A stretch of DNA of 64,000 nt, taken from assembly GCF_016862915.1 (NCBI RefSeq), contig NZ_BONW01000002.1, positions 62,001-126,000 on the forward strand, read 5' to 3'. The DNA is from Plantactinospora endophytica. GTDB lineage: Bacteria > Actinomycetota > Actinomycetes > Mycobacteriales > Micromonosporaceae. The stretch's first letter is position 1. Every line of letters starts with the position of its first letter. The translations under genes and the position numbers were made by a program. The notes under the pieces were generated by a model. That model made no database searches and was not told where the DNA came from. It was given only the letters and a program-made list of their open reading frames with translations. Shown in pieces: positions 44,383-51,428 of the stretch.

Positions 44383-44390
44383 CCCCGGCG

Positions 44391-44444
44391 GGTTGCCGCC
44401 GCAGACGTCGAAGCGAAAACGTCTCACTCGCCGAGGCGGCAACC
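44391..44444. other. Nested inverted repeat upstream of otsB
   Basis: GGTTGCCGCC (44391-44400) is the exact complement of GGCGGCAACC (44435-44444), and inside it AGACGT (44403-44408) matches ACGTCT (44419-44424). It lies just upstream of the otsB -10 in a 283-bp stretch (44370-44652) without a supportable gene. Confidence 0.6.
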
Positions 44445-44516
44445 TCGTAGTGTCGCGGTGGCAACCCGTCCGTGGTATCGGTACTGACTCGCCGGTGGCT
44501 GTTCCGGCAGCCGGCC

Positions 44517-44559
44517 GGCGGTTCCGGTGGTTCGGGTGGCGGTTCCGGTGGGTTCGGGC
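44517..44559. repeat. Two copies of a 21-bp G/T-rich unit
   Basis: GGCGGTTCCGGTGGTTCGGG occurs at 44517-44537 and again, with one extra G, at 44538-44559. Confidence 0.65.
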
Positions 44560-44652
44560 GGCGCTCTCTCCTGTCGCCGCGCTCCACCTCGCGGCCGACG
44601 AAGCGGGCCTGGTGATCCCGGTCGGCGATCTTCCTCGTCGCCCCGGGTGACC

Positions 44653-45024
44653 TCAGTCGTCTCCGCCGAGCATGGCGCGGCGGCCGTGCAGTCGGGGCCC
44701 GATCGGCACCACCGCCGGGTCCTGGTGGCGACTGAGCAGGTAGCCCTCGACGAAGCCGGTGTTGTGGTCGCCGGTGTTGTGGTCGAGTTCGTTCAGTCGG
44801 GCGATCAGGAACTCGGTGAGTGCGGTGATCCGTGCGTTGAGCCGCTCGTGCAGATCGGCGACGACGGCCAGCACGATCGCGGTGCCGGTGGCGGTGATGG
44901 CGAGCACGTTCACCAGGAACGGCACCGGGTCGCCGCCGTGCGCCGTGCCGACCACGACGTTCGCGGTCACGCACAGGGTCAGGGACACCGCCGCGACAAC
45001 GACAGCCATCCACTTCAGGGTCAT
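44653..45024 (-). CDS. Small two-helix membrane protein, unknown
   Basis: A 123-residue protein. Two hydrophobic helices (about 5-25 and 35-60) enclose a short outer loop AHGGDP; a charged helix HERLNARITALTEFLIARLNELDHN and a polar C-terminal tail (CxxC-free, with VVPIGPRLHGRRAM) follow. GAAGGAGGG stands 7 nt before the ATG. It resembles small actinobacterial membrane proteins of unknown role. It shares the minus strand with the XRE gene upstream, 160 nt away, and TAACGT near 45112 is a possible -10 giving a leader of about 85 nt. Confidence 0.75.
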   Translation of the reverse strand: MTLKWMAVVVAAVSLTLCVTANVVVGTAHGGDPVPFLVNVLAITATGTAIVLAVVADLHERLNARITALTEFLIARLNELDHNTGDHNTGFVEGYLLSRHQDPAVVPIGPRLHGRRAMLGGDD

Positions 45025-45183
45025 GGCTGACCCTCCTTCTGTCCCGCAGGGCTGAATTCGGCCTTGTCCCGTCCCCCCGCCGACGACGAGCCCAAGCAGT
45101 ACGAAGAGCGACGTTAGCGCGACTGATTGATTCCTGGAGCTGATTCAATGCGACTCATGCGCGAAGTTGCGCCATCTGAGTAA

Positions 45184-45744
45184 CTACCCGGCTTGCTTTC
45201 GCCCTTTCCGGACGTCGAGCGGCAGGGTCGGACGATACGCCAGATAACGGATCGTCTCTCGAATGTGGAACTTCTCCGCGTCCGAGACGTTAGGGTCGAC
45301 CAGCCGGCGCAGCAGTGCCTCGACGTCGGGATCCATCGGCGGGGCGCTGGGAGCCGGCCGGGACGGTGTGGCCCGGTCCCAGCCGAGCACTCCGAAGGCG
45401 ACGGTCGGGTCGAGTCCCAGCCCCTCGCAGAACGCCACCACCCGCTCGGCCTCCGGATCACTGGCCCACTCGCCGCGTACCCAACGGTTGATGGTCTGGC
45501 GGGAGACGCCGGTCCGCCGGGAGACCTCGGTGCCGGTCCAGGCGCGGGTCGCGCGGGCGTCGTCGAGTGCCTTGCGTACGAAGGCAGCGAACGCGATCTT
45601 CCGTCCGTGGGCGCGGTCCGGCACCCGGTGACGGTACGGCCAGCCGCCCGGTTCCGGGGGGACTGCGGTCAACCTGTACTGCGTGCGTGACAACGGCTCA
45701 CTTTTCCGCCGCGCGGTGCTCTTGCTTGTGTCGAGGGGTATCAC
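45184..45744 (-). CDS. XRE-type helix-turn-helix regulator
   Basis: A 186-residue protein. After a basic start, KIAFAAFVRKALDDARATRAWTGTEVSRRTGVSRQTINRWVRGEWASDPEAERVVAFCEGLGLDP (about residues 48-113) is a complete XRE/Cro helix-turn-helix with recognition helix VSRQTINRWVRG; the tail is helical (DPDVEALLRRLVDPNVSDAEKFHIRETIRYL). The start is set at GTG 45744 because TATTGT lies 6 nt upstream; the frame stays open a further 20 codons. An ORF on the other strand at 45886 shares the intergenic region, which holds GTCAC-N6-GTGAC. Confidence 0.82.
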   Translation of the reverse strand: MIPLDTSKSTARRKSEPLSRTQYRLTAVPPEPGGWPYRHRVPDRAHGRKIAFAAFVRKALDDARATRAWTGTEVSRRTGVSRQTINRWVRGEWASDPEAERVVAFCEGLGLDPTVAFGVLGWDRATPSRPAPSAPPMDPDVEALLRRLVDPNVSDAEKFHIRETIRYLAYRPTLPLDVRKGRKQAG

Positions 45745-45750
45745 GTGGCA

Positions 45751-45756
45751 ACAATA
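45751..45756 (-). promoter_or_regulatory. -10 element of leaderless promoter (XRE regulator)
   Basis: TATTGT on the minus strand, 6 nt before GTG 45744. Confidence 0.5.
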
Positions 45757-45799
45757 GGTGTACGTAGGTGTGGGGGTAATCAGACGAAAAGCTGATACT

Positions 45800-45815
45800 G
45801 TCACGCGTACGTGAC
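45800..45815. promoter_or_regulatory. Inverted repeat in divergent XRE promoter region
   Basis: GTCAC and GTGAC are separated by 6 nt between the divergent XRE and 45886 genes; a candidate operator for the XRE protein. Confidence 0.4.
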
Positions 45816-45885
45816 GTCCTACCGTATGTCGCGTGCATGAGACGTTTCGTGCTCGCGAGAGGACACCGTCGACTGGAGGAGTCCG

Positions 45886-46260
45886 GTGACCGAACTAGCA
45901 ACCCGGGCCCAGGCGTTCGGTCTGATCGCCGATGGCGTCGCCGCCGGTCTCAGCGCGCCGTGGCGGCTCTACCTGGCGCGCGGCTGCCGGTACCTCTCGC
46001 TGAACGTCGGCGACCGCGCCGAGTGGAACTCGTGGCGCACCCACCTCGGCTGTCCCGAGCTGAGCGTCCGGGTGTACGACGCCGGCGGCGAGATCCGGCG
46101 GGCCTCGGTCGCCGAGGTCGTGCTGGACGGCTGCCGGATCAGTGTGGAACTGGTCGAGGAGGTGAGCACCGAGGATCTCGACCGGCTGCTCGTCACCGAC
46201 CCGACCGCGCTGGACCCGACCGCCCCGGACCCCACCACCGTCGAGCCGGAGGAGACGTGA
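45886..46260 (+). CDS. Hypothetical protein divergent from the XRE regulator
   Basis: A 124-residue protein. Residues 1-105 look like a compact alpha/beta fold (FGLIADGVAAGLSAPWRLYLARGCRYLSLNVGDRAEWNSWRTHLGC...VSVELVEEV) and the tail is a Pro/Thr/Asp repeat (DPTALDPTAPDPTT). GGAGGAG is 6 nt before the GTG. No family is recognised. Divergence from an XRE gene, with a shared inverted repeat, suggests that regulator as controller. Two short repeats follow the stop codon. Confidence 0.75.
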   Translation: MTELATRAQAFGLIADGVAAGLSAPWRLYLARGCRYLSLNVGDRAEWNSWRTHLGCPELSVRVYDAGGEIRRASVAEVVLDGCRISVELVEEVSTEDLDRLLVTDPTALDPTAPDPTTVEPEET

Positions 46261-46313
46261 CCGCCCGGGGGACGGGGGAGACGTGACCGCCCGGAAGGGG
46301 ACGTGACCGGGCG
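46251..46313. repeat. Short direct repeats at a gene end
   Basis: GGAGACGTGACCGCCCGG occurs at 46251-46268 and 46277-46294, with a degenerate third copy (GGGGACGTGACCGGGCG) at 46297-46313. The first overlaps the stop of the preceding gene. Confidence 0.75.
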
Positions 46314-46376
46314 AACGGGGCGGACCGGTGGGTGTGCATGGAGTCAGGACAACGACGAGCGGAGCGAGGAGATTGC

Positions 46377-46460
46377 GTGAGCGAGAGATGCGAGCGAACC
46401 GGCCGGCTCGGGCCGCGTACCCGTGATGGCGTCGGCGGACGGAGCGAGGAGACCCGGTGA
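46377..46460 (+). CDS. Possible 27-residue coupled small ORF
   Basis: GTG at 46377 opens a frame of 27 codons ending TGA 46458-46460, which overlaps the GTG of the next gene (GTGA). Both starts follow copies of the same 12-bp sequence GGAGCGAGGAGA (46361-46372 and 46441-46452), which supplies the ribosome site. The product would be Arg/Glu/Gly rich. It may be real translational coupling or only a dispersed Micromonosporaceae repeat rich in GAGCGAGCGA-like units. Confidence 0.3.
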   Translation: MSERCERTGRLGPRTRDGVGGRSEETR

Positions 46461-46789
46461 GCCCCTTCTTCGTGGTCTTCCTCCTGCTCCTGCTCGCCTC
46501 GGCGAGCTACGCCGCTGGCCGGCTGCACGGGCAGCTCAGCTACCGGCTCGGCTACCGCTTCGGTTACCGGCAGGGGTACTTCGACGGGGACCGGGGCGCC
46601 TGGAACCGTCGGCGTAGGGAGGCGCAGGCGGCCATCGCCTCGGTGTTGGCGGTGCCATCACCCACTGCACCGCACATCGCCCACACCGTCGTAGGTCAGG
46701 GAACGACGTATACGGGCGCCTCTTTCGCGGGGACCGCGACCAACGGCGGACGGCACTCCACCGACGCCCTCGCCGGCAGGAATGCCTGA
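46457..46789 (+). CDS. Small membrane-anchored protein with Tyr/Gly repeats
   Basis: A 110-residue protein. One N-terminal hydrophobic helix (about 3-20, FFVVFLLLLLASASYAAG) is followed by LHGQLSYRLGYRFGYRQGYFDGDRGAW, a run of xxYRxGY repeats with alternating aromatic and Arg/Gly residues, and an Ala/Thr-rich tail. GAGGAG precedes the GTG. No family recognised. It is followed by four consecutive hairpins before phoH. Confidence 0.75.
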   Translation: MSPFFVVFLLLLLASASYAAGRLHGQLSYRLGYRFGYRQGYFDGDRGAWNRRRREAQAAIASVLAVPSPTAPHIAHTVVGQGTTYTGASFAGTATNGGRHSTDALAGRNA

Positions 46790-46826
46790 CCGGCGGCGCG
46801 GTGGGGTGAGCGGTCACCCGCGAGCG

Positions 46827-46964
46827 CGGTGCGCAGGTTCCGAAAGGACCCGCACCGTCGGGATCACGTCAGACCGGTGACGGTGATCCCACCGGCCGGG
46901 ATGCGCGCAGGGGGCATGCATCCCGGCCGGTCCGCCGAGCGCCGTGCGAAGTCGCACAGCTCGG
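46827..46964. ncRNA. Candidate structured RNA: four back-to-back hairpins
   Basis: Four strong hairpins lie end to end: (1) CGGTGCG/CGCACCG 46827-46857 with an inner stem capped by a GAAA loop; (2) GGGATCAC+GTCA / TGAC+GTGATCCC 46860-46890; (3) 14-bp perfect arms 46891-46904 and 46918-46931; (4) CCGAGC+GTGCGA / TCGCAC+GCTCGG 46935-46964. They occupy almost the whole gap between the small membrane protein and phoH. No T-tract follows, so a simple terminator explains at most one. Strand cannot be decided. I could not match it to a known RNA family. Confidence 0.5.
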
Positions 46965-46993
46965 TCCCCTAGCCCAAGCTGGCATTTTCCGGT

Positions 46994-46999
46994 TAGCTT
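46994..46999 (+). promoter_or_regulatory. -10 element of leaderless promoter (phoH)
   Basis: TAGCTT, 6 nt before the ATG at 47006. Confidence 0.55.
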
Positions 47000-47005
47000 C
47001 TAGGC

Positions 47006-48568
47006 ATGGCACGGGGTCATCCCGGGCCAGCCGGCCGGCCCGGACTCTGCGACTGCACGTGCCACGGGGCCCGCATCCGACCCCGTGTCTCCGGGCACCG
47101 GACGAGGCGGAACGCGGGTGGACGGGTGCACACCCGCCGGAGCAGGCCTGTGACGACTCGCCGTACCACCCCTCGGGCCGACGACCAGAGCCCGGCCGCC
47201 ACCAAGACCCCGGGCCGCGCCCGGAGCGGACGCCGTACCCGGACGTCCGAGCCGGCCGCCAGTGCGGAGCCCGCACCAGAGTGCCGGGCGTACGTCCTGG
47301 ACACCTCGGTACTGCTCTCCGACCCCGGTGCCTTCCACCGGTTCGCCGAGCACGAGGTGGTGGTGCCACTCGTGGTGATCTCGGAGCTGGAGGGTAAGCG
47401 CCACCATCCGGAACTGGGCTGGTTCGCCCGGCAGTCGCTGCGGATGCTCGACGAGCTGCGGGTCAGGCACGGCCGGCTGGACCAGCCGGTGCCGGCGAAC
47501 GACTCGGGCGGCACGCTGCGGGTGGAGCTGAACCACGCCGACGACGGGGTGTTGCCGCCGGGGTTCCGTACCGAGTCCAACGACACCCGGATCCTGTCGG
47601 TGGCGCTCAACCTGGCCGCCGAGGGCCGGTCGGTCACCCTGGTCAGCAAGGACATGCCGCTGCGGGTGAAGGCGGCCTCGGTCGGGCTGACCGCCGACGA
47701 GTACCGGCACGGCCAGGCCAGCGATCCGACCTGGACCGGCATGGCCGAGCTGGAGTTGGGCGAGGAGCAGGTCAACCAGCTCTACGACGGCGCGGCGCTG
47801 GACCTGGACGACGCCGCCGGGCTGCCCACGCACACCGGCCTGGTGCTGCACTCGCCGCGCGGCTCCGCGCTGGGCCGGGTGCTGCCGGACAAGACCGTAC
47901 GGCTGGTTCGCGGTGACCGGGAGGCGTTCGGCCTGCGTGGCCGCTCGGCGGAGCAGCGGGTCGCCCTCGAACTGCTGCTGGACGAGTCGATCGGCATCGT
48001 CTCGCTCGGCGGCCGGGCCGGTACCGGCAAGTCCGCGCTGGCGCTCTGCGCCGGCCTGGAGGCGGTGATGGAGCGGCGGCGGCACAAGAAGGTCATCGTC
48101 TTCCGCCCGCTGTACGCCGTCGGTGGCCAGGAACTCGGCTACCTGCCGGGCTCGGAGGCGGAGAAGATGTCGCCCTGGGCCCAGGCGGTCTTCGACACCC
48201 TCGGCGCGGTGGTGCACGAGAACGTGATGGACGAGGTGCTGTCCCGGGGGATGTTGGAGGTGCTGCCGCTGACCCACATCCGGGGGCGGAGCCTGCACGA
48301 CGCCTTCGTCATCGTGGACGAGGCCCAGTCGCTGGAACGTGGGGTGCTGCTCACCGTCCTGTCCCGGGTGGGCCAGGGTTCCCGGGTGGTGCTCACCCAC
48401 GACGTCGCCCAGCGGGACAACCTGCGGGTCGGCCGGCACGACGGGGTGACGGCGGTGATCGAGGCGCTGAAGGGGCACCCGATTTTCGCTCACGTGACGC
48501 TTACGCGGTCCGAGCGGTCACCGATCGCAGAGGTGGTCACGGATCTGCTCGAGGACATCCCGTTGTAG
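47006..48568 (+). CDS. phoH2: PhoH2: PIN domain-PhoH ATPase fusion (RNA helicase/RNase type)
   Basis: A 520-residue protein. A basic, disordered start (1-93, including CDCTCHG at about residues 15-21) precedes a PIN nuclease domain (about 95-245: [50 protein letters not shown] with the acidic metal ligands) and a PhoH P-loop domain (about 310-520: [13 protein letters not shown] Walker [14 protein letters not shown] Walker [14 protein letters not shown]). In M. tuberculosis PhoH2 (Rv1095) unwinds and cuts RNA. The ATG at 47006 follows TAGCTT by 6 nt; GTG 47150 with GGAG upstream is an alternative that would drop the first 48 residues. Confidence 0.92.
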   Translation: MARGHPGPAGRPGLCDCTCHGARIRPRVSGHRTRRNAGGRVHTRRSRPVTTRRTTPRADDQSPAATKTPGRARSGRRTRTSEPAASAEPAPECRAYVLDTSVLLSDPGAFHRFAEHEVVVPLVVISELEGKRHHPELGWFARQSLRMLDELRVRHGRLDQPVPANDSGGTLRVELNHADDGVLPPGFRTESNDTRILSVALNLAAEGRSVTLVSKDMPLRVKAASVGLTADEYRHGQASDPTWTGMAELELGEEQVNQLYDGAALDLDDAAGLPTHTGLVLHSPRGSALGRVLPDKTVRLVRGDREAFGLRGRSAEQRVALELLLDESIGIVSLGGRAGTGKSALALCAGLEAVMERRRHKKVIVFRPLYAVGGQELGYLPGSEAEKMSPWAQAVFDTLGAVVHENVMDEVLSRGMLEVLPLTHIRGRSLHDAFVIVDEAQSLERGVLLTVLSRVGQGSRVVLTHDVAQRDNLRVGRHDGVTAVIEALKGHPIFAHVTLTRSERSPIAEVVTDLLEDIPL

Positions 48569-48620
48569 CCGGCGGACGCTGGGTAGTGGCCTATTTGCCC
48601 TAGTTTAGGGCGAATAATTG

Positions 48621-48636
48621 CGTGACTCAGTTCACA
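48621..48636. promoter_or_regulatory. Crp-like site upstream of the transglycosylase gene
   Basis: CGTGA-N6-TCACA matches TGTGA-N6-TCACA at 9 of 10 fixed positions. It lies in an A/T-richer stretch about 230 nt before the start codon, next to the inverted repeat GCCCTA-GTT-TAGGGC (48597-48611). Confidence 0.6.
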
Positions 48637-48701
48637 AATTCTGCCACTCATTTCCCAGAAGCCTCACCTTGCGCAATGGTGTCTTTCGAGCGTCCACGCC
48701 C

Positions 48702-48733
48702 CCGGGGGATAGCTGGAGATCAGCTTCCCCCGG
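48702..48733 (+). promoter_or_regulatory. Strong leader hairpin of the transglycosylase mRNA
   Basis: CCGGGGGA-T-AGCTG, loop GAGAT, CAGCT-TCCCCCGG: 13 pairs with one bulged T. It lies within the roughly 230-nt untranslated leader and has no T-tract, so it may be part of a structured cis-regulatory RNA. Confidence 0.5.
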
Positions 48734-48863
48734 CGGCGGAGGCACCGACGGACAGCGGTCGGTCGGGGTCGCGGCCCACCGGGGTCGGGGCGCTCGCGGC
48801 GTGACCAGCGGGCCTTCCGGTCCGCCTGCGCCGCGACCCTGATCCCGACGAGAGGACCACTCT

Positions 48864-49553
48864 GTGAGTCGGCTGTGGAGCCGGTTCGGTGTCCGGGGTG
48901 TCGCCATGGCCCTGCTTCTGGGGGGCGTCGGCGGCGGTTACTACCTCGGCGAGGACCGGGAAGCCCAGCAACACAGCATCGAGGCCGAGTCGGCGTTCGA
49001 CGCGCAGCAGGCCGAGTGGGACCTGCTCCGTGAGCGGCACGCGGCGCACATCCTGGCCACGGTGGACCAGCGGGCCGCCGAGGCGGAGGCCGCCCGGAAG
49101 GCGGCCGAGGTCGCCAAGGCGGCGGCGGACCGGGCCAAGAAGGCGGACCAGGCCGCGAGCCGCAAGCGCGAACGCGAGAAGCAGGAGAAGGAGGAGGCGG
49201 AGACGGCGACGAAGCCGTACACCGGGCCGATCCCCGCCTCGTGCAACGAATACAGCGGTAACCGCAAGATCGGCTGTGCCCTGCTGCTCGAAGAGGGTTT
49301 CAAACTCGCCGAGATGCCCTGCCTGGACAAGCTCTGGAACAAGGAGAGCGGCTGGAACCACAAGGCCGAGAACAGGTCCTCCGGGGCGTACGGCATCCCG
49401 CAGGCGCTGCCCGGCACCAAGATGGCCTCGGCCGGCAGCGACTGGAAGACCAGCCCGGCGACCCAGATCGAGTGGGGACTGGGCTACATCAAGGGCCGCT
49501 ACGGCACGCCCTGTGACGCATGGGCGCACTCCCAGGACGTCGGCTGGTACTAG
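48864..49553 (+). CDS. Secreted lytic transglycosylase-like cell-wall hydrolase
   Basis: A 229-residue exported protein. A signal peptide/anchor (about 1-32, VAMALLLGGVGGGYYLGEDRE) is followed by a long Ala/Glu/Lys coiled coil (35-115) and a C-terminal lysozyme-like domain (about 125-229): MPCLDKLWNKESGWNHKAENRSSGAYGIPQALPGTKM, with catalytic Glu in KESGW, and IEWGLGYIKGRYGTPCDAW. This domain is common in actinobacterial aggregation-promoting-factor and Rpf-like proteins that cut peptidoglycan glycan strands. GAGAGGA precedes the GTG. The long leader with a Crp-like site and a strong hairpin suggests control by cAMP and possibly by RNA structure, as in rpf genes. Confidence 0.9.
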   Translation: MSRLWSRFGVRGVAMALLLGGVGGGYYLGEDREAQQHSIEAESAFDAQQAEWDLLRERHAAHILATVDQRAAEAEAARKAAEVAKAAADRAKKADQAASRKREREKQEKEEAETATKPYTGPIPASCNEYSGNRKIGCALLLEEGFKLAEMPCLDKLWNKESGWNHKAENRSSGAYGIPQALPGTKMASAGSDWKTSPATQIEWGLGYIKGRYGTPCDAWAHSQDVGWY

Positions 49554-49573
49554 TTACCCGCGCACGACCTTGG

Positions 49574-49608
49574 AGCGGGGGCCGGACCGACTGGTCCGAG
49601 CCCCCGCT
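49574..49608 (+). terminator. Terminator after the transglycosylase gene
   Basis: AGCGGGGGC+CGGACC (49574-49588), loop GACT, GGTCCG + bulged A + GCCCCCGCT (49593-49608), then TTCC: 15 base pairs. Confidence 0.8.
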
Positions 49609-49649
49609 TCCGCGTCCGGTGGCAATCGGGGCGGGAAGCTGATAGCAAC

Positions 49650-50315
49650 ATGAGGGTGACGTTCGACCCGATGTCCCACGGCAACGACCCCAACCGGTTC
49701 GGCACCGAAGCCTTCTACGCCGCACTCGGCCGGGCCTTCGTGGCGATGTGTGCCGTGGTGCCCGTCCTCTTCGTGATCGAGGCGCTCGACGTCTGGCTGA
49801 ACGCCGGATTCGACACCGCCGCCGGGATCATGCCCCGGAGCATCGCCGGGCTCGACGGCATCTTCTTCGGGCCGTTCCTGCACCACGGCTTCGACCACCT
49901 CTACAGCAACAGCGTGCCGCTGATCCTGCTCGGCACCTTCGTACTCGCCACCGGGGCGCGGCGGTTCCTCTACTCCACCCTCCTGATCATGTTCGTCAGC
50001 GGGCTCGGGGTGTGGATCACCGGGTCGCCCCAGTCGATCGTGGTCGGCGCCAGCGGTGTGGTCTTCGGCTACCTCGGCCTGCTCTTCATGCGCGGGATCG
50101 TCGAGCGGAGCTGGTGGAACCTCGGCGTGGTGCTGCTGGTCGGCCTGCTCTACGGCTGGCAGTTGCTCGGGGTGCTGCCCACCGACGAGCCGGTCTCCTG
50201 GCAGGGGCACCTGTTCGGACTGCTCGGCGGGTTGGTGGCCGCGGTGGTCTTCCGGCGGCGCCGGCCCCGCGACGACGACCCGTACCGGTCGGAGTCGACG
50301 ATGACGCTGCCCTGA
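49650..50315 (+). CDS. Rhomboid family intramembrane serine protease
   Basis: A 221-residue membrane protein with six hydrophobic segments. The rhomboid active site is present: Ser135 in VGASGVVFGYLG and His187 in SWQGHLFGLLGG, with HHGFDHLYSNSVPL (His78/His83, Asn87) in the second helix acting as oxyanion hole region. The L1 loop carries FFGPFLHHGF, as usual. The C-terminus is a short basic tail. Rhomboids cut single-span proteins within the membrane; the substrate is unknown. The ATG at 49650 has no clear Shine-Dalgarno, and GTG 49656 is a possible leaderless start. Confidence 0.92.
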   Translation: MRVTFDPMSHGNDPNRFGTEAFYAALGRAFVAMCAVVPVLFVIEALDVWLNAGFDTAAGIMPRSIAGLDGIFFGPFLHHGFDHLYSNSVPLILLGTFVLATGARRFLYSTLLIMFVSGLGVWITGSPQSIVVGASGVVFGYLGLLFMRGIVERSWWNLGVVLLVGLLYGWQLLGVLPTDEPVSWQGHLFGLLGGLVAAVVFRRRRPRDDDPYRSESTMTLP

Positions 50316-50459
50316 CTGTGAGGCTGGCCGGGGCGACGCGTTGCCGCTGACCAGTACACCCGCCGGTGGGACGGCTATTGCTTCGATGCCTGTTGTCCGC
50401 CTACGGTCGGATCAGCACAGCTGTTGATCAGTGCGTAGTCGGAGAGCGACGGTGAGCAC

Positions 50460-51428
50460 ATGCGTGAGGTCGATGTCGCCATAATCGGGGCCGGCCCCAC
50501 CGGGCTCTTCGCGGCGTACTACGCCGGCTTCCGGGGGCTGTCGGTCGCGGTGGTCGACGTGCTTCCCGAGCCGGGCGGACAGGTCACCGCGATGTACCCG
50601 GAGAAGATGATCTACGACGTCGCCGGGTTCCCGGCGATCAAGGGTCGCGACCTGGTCGCCAACCTGGTCACCCAGGCCGACGCCTTCGGTCCGGAATACC
50701 TGCTCGGGGTACGCGCGGAAAAGCTGTCCTACCTGGACGGGCGGCCGGTGCTCAGTCTCGCCAACGGCGACATCCTGCGCTGCGGGGCCATCATCGTCAC
50801 CGCCGGGCTGGGCAGCTTCACGCCCCGCCCGCTGCCGGCCGCCGAGAACTTCGTCGGCAGCGGCATCGTCTTCTTCGTACCGCACCTGGCGGATCTCGCC
50901 GGGCAGGACGTGTTGATCGTCGGCGGCGGCGACTCGGCGTTCGACTGGGCGCTGGCGCTGCAACCACTGGCCCGGTCGGTGACCCTGGTACACCGCCGGG
51001 AGAAGTTCCGGGCGCACGCCGCCACCGTCGACCGGGTACGCGACCTGCCGGTCCGGATCGTGGTCAACGCCGAGGTGACGGCGCTGCACGGCGACACGAC
51101 GGTGACCGGGGCCGACATCGCGGTCAAGGGCGGCGAGACCGAGACCATCCCGGTCGACACCGTGGTCGCCGCACTGGGCTTCACCGCCGACCTCGGTCCA
51201 CTGACCGAATGGGGGCTGGCCCTCGACAAGCGGCACATCCTGGTCGACAGCACGATGGTGACCAACCTGCCCCGGGTCTTCTCCGCCGGGGACATCACCG
51301 AATACCCGGGCAAGGTCCGGCTGATCGCCACCGGCTTCGGCGAGGCCGCGACGGCGGTGAACAACGCCGCCGTGGTGATCAACCCGGCCGCACACCTCTT
51401 CCCCGGTCACTCCTCCGACGCCGGCTGA
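50460..51428 (+). CDS. Ferredoxin--NADP+ reductase, thioredoxin-reductase-like (FNR2/YumC type)
   Basis: A 322-residue FAD/NADP enzyme. VDVAIIGAGPTGLFAAYYAGFRGLSVAVVD (FAD fold), LPEPGGQVTAMYPEKMIYDVAGFP (family signature of TrxR-like FNR), DVLIVGGGDSAFDWALAL (NADP fold) and VFSAGDITEYPGKVRLIATGFGEAATAVNNA (FAD) are present. The CxxC disulfide of thioredoxin reductase is absent, which marks the ferredoxin-NADP reductase subgroup. It ends within the 3' end of the convergent TetR gene (22-bp overlap). GATCA...ACAGCTGT...TGATC (50410-50429) just upstream is a possible operator. Confidence 0.92.
   Translation: MREVDVAIIGAGPTGLFAAYYAGFRGLSVAVVDVLPEPGGQVTAMYPEKMIYDVAGFPAIKGRDLVANLVTQADAFGPEYLLGVRAEKLSYLDGRPVLSLANGDILRCGAIIVTAGLGSFTPRPLPAAENFVGSGIVFFVPHLADLAGQDVLIVGGGDSAFDWALALQPLARSVTLVHRREKFRAHAATVDRVRDLPVRIVVNAEVTALHGDTTVTGADIAVKGGETETIPVDTVVAALGFTADLGPLTEWGLALDKRHILVDSTMVTNLPRVFSAGDITEYPGKVRLIATGFGEAATAVNNAAVVINPAAHLFPGHSSDAG

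Noticed and set aside
46827-46964. 6C small RNA, SRP RNA or RNase P RNA
   Set aside because: There are no paired six-C loops, no SRP GGAA/tetraloop core and no RNase P conserved regions that I could recognise.
48618-48842. 74-codon plus-strand frame in the transglycosylase leader
   Set aside because: There is no ribosome site and no family, and it overlaps the Crp-like site and strong hairpin.
48637-48863. c-di-AMP (ydaO) riboswitch
   Set aside because: The conserved ydaO blocks, such as GGGGUGAAU and CCGUCAGCUAACC, are not present. Only a hairpin and a long leader are seen.
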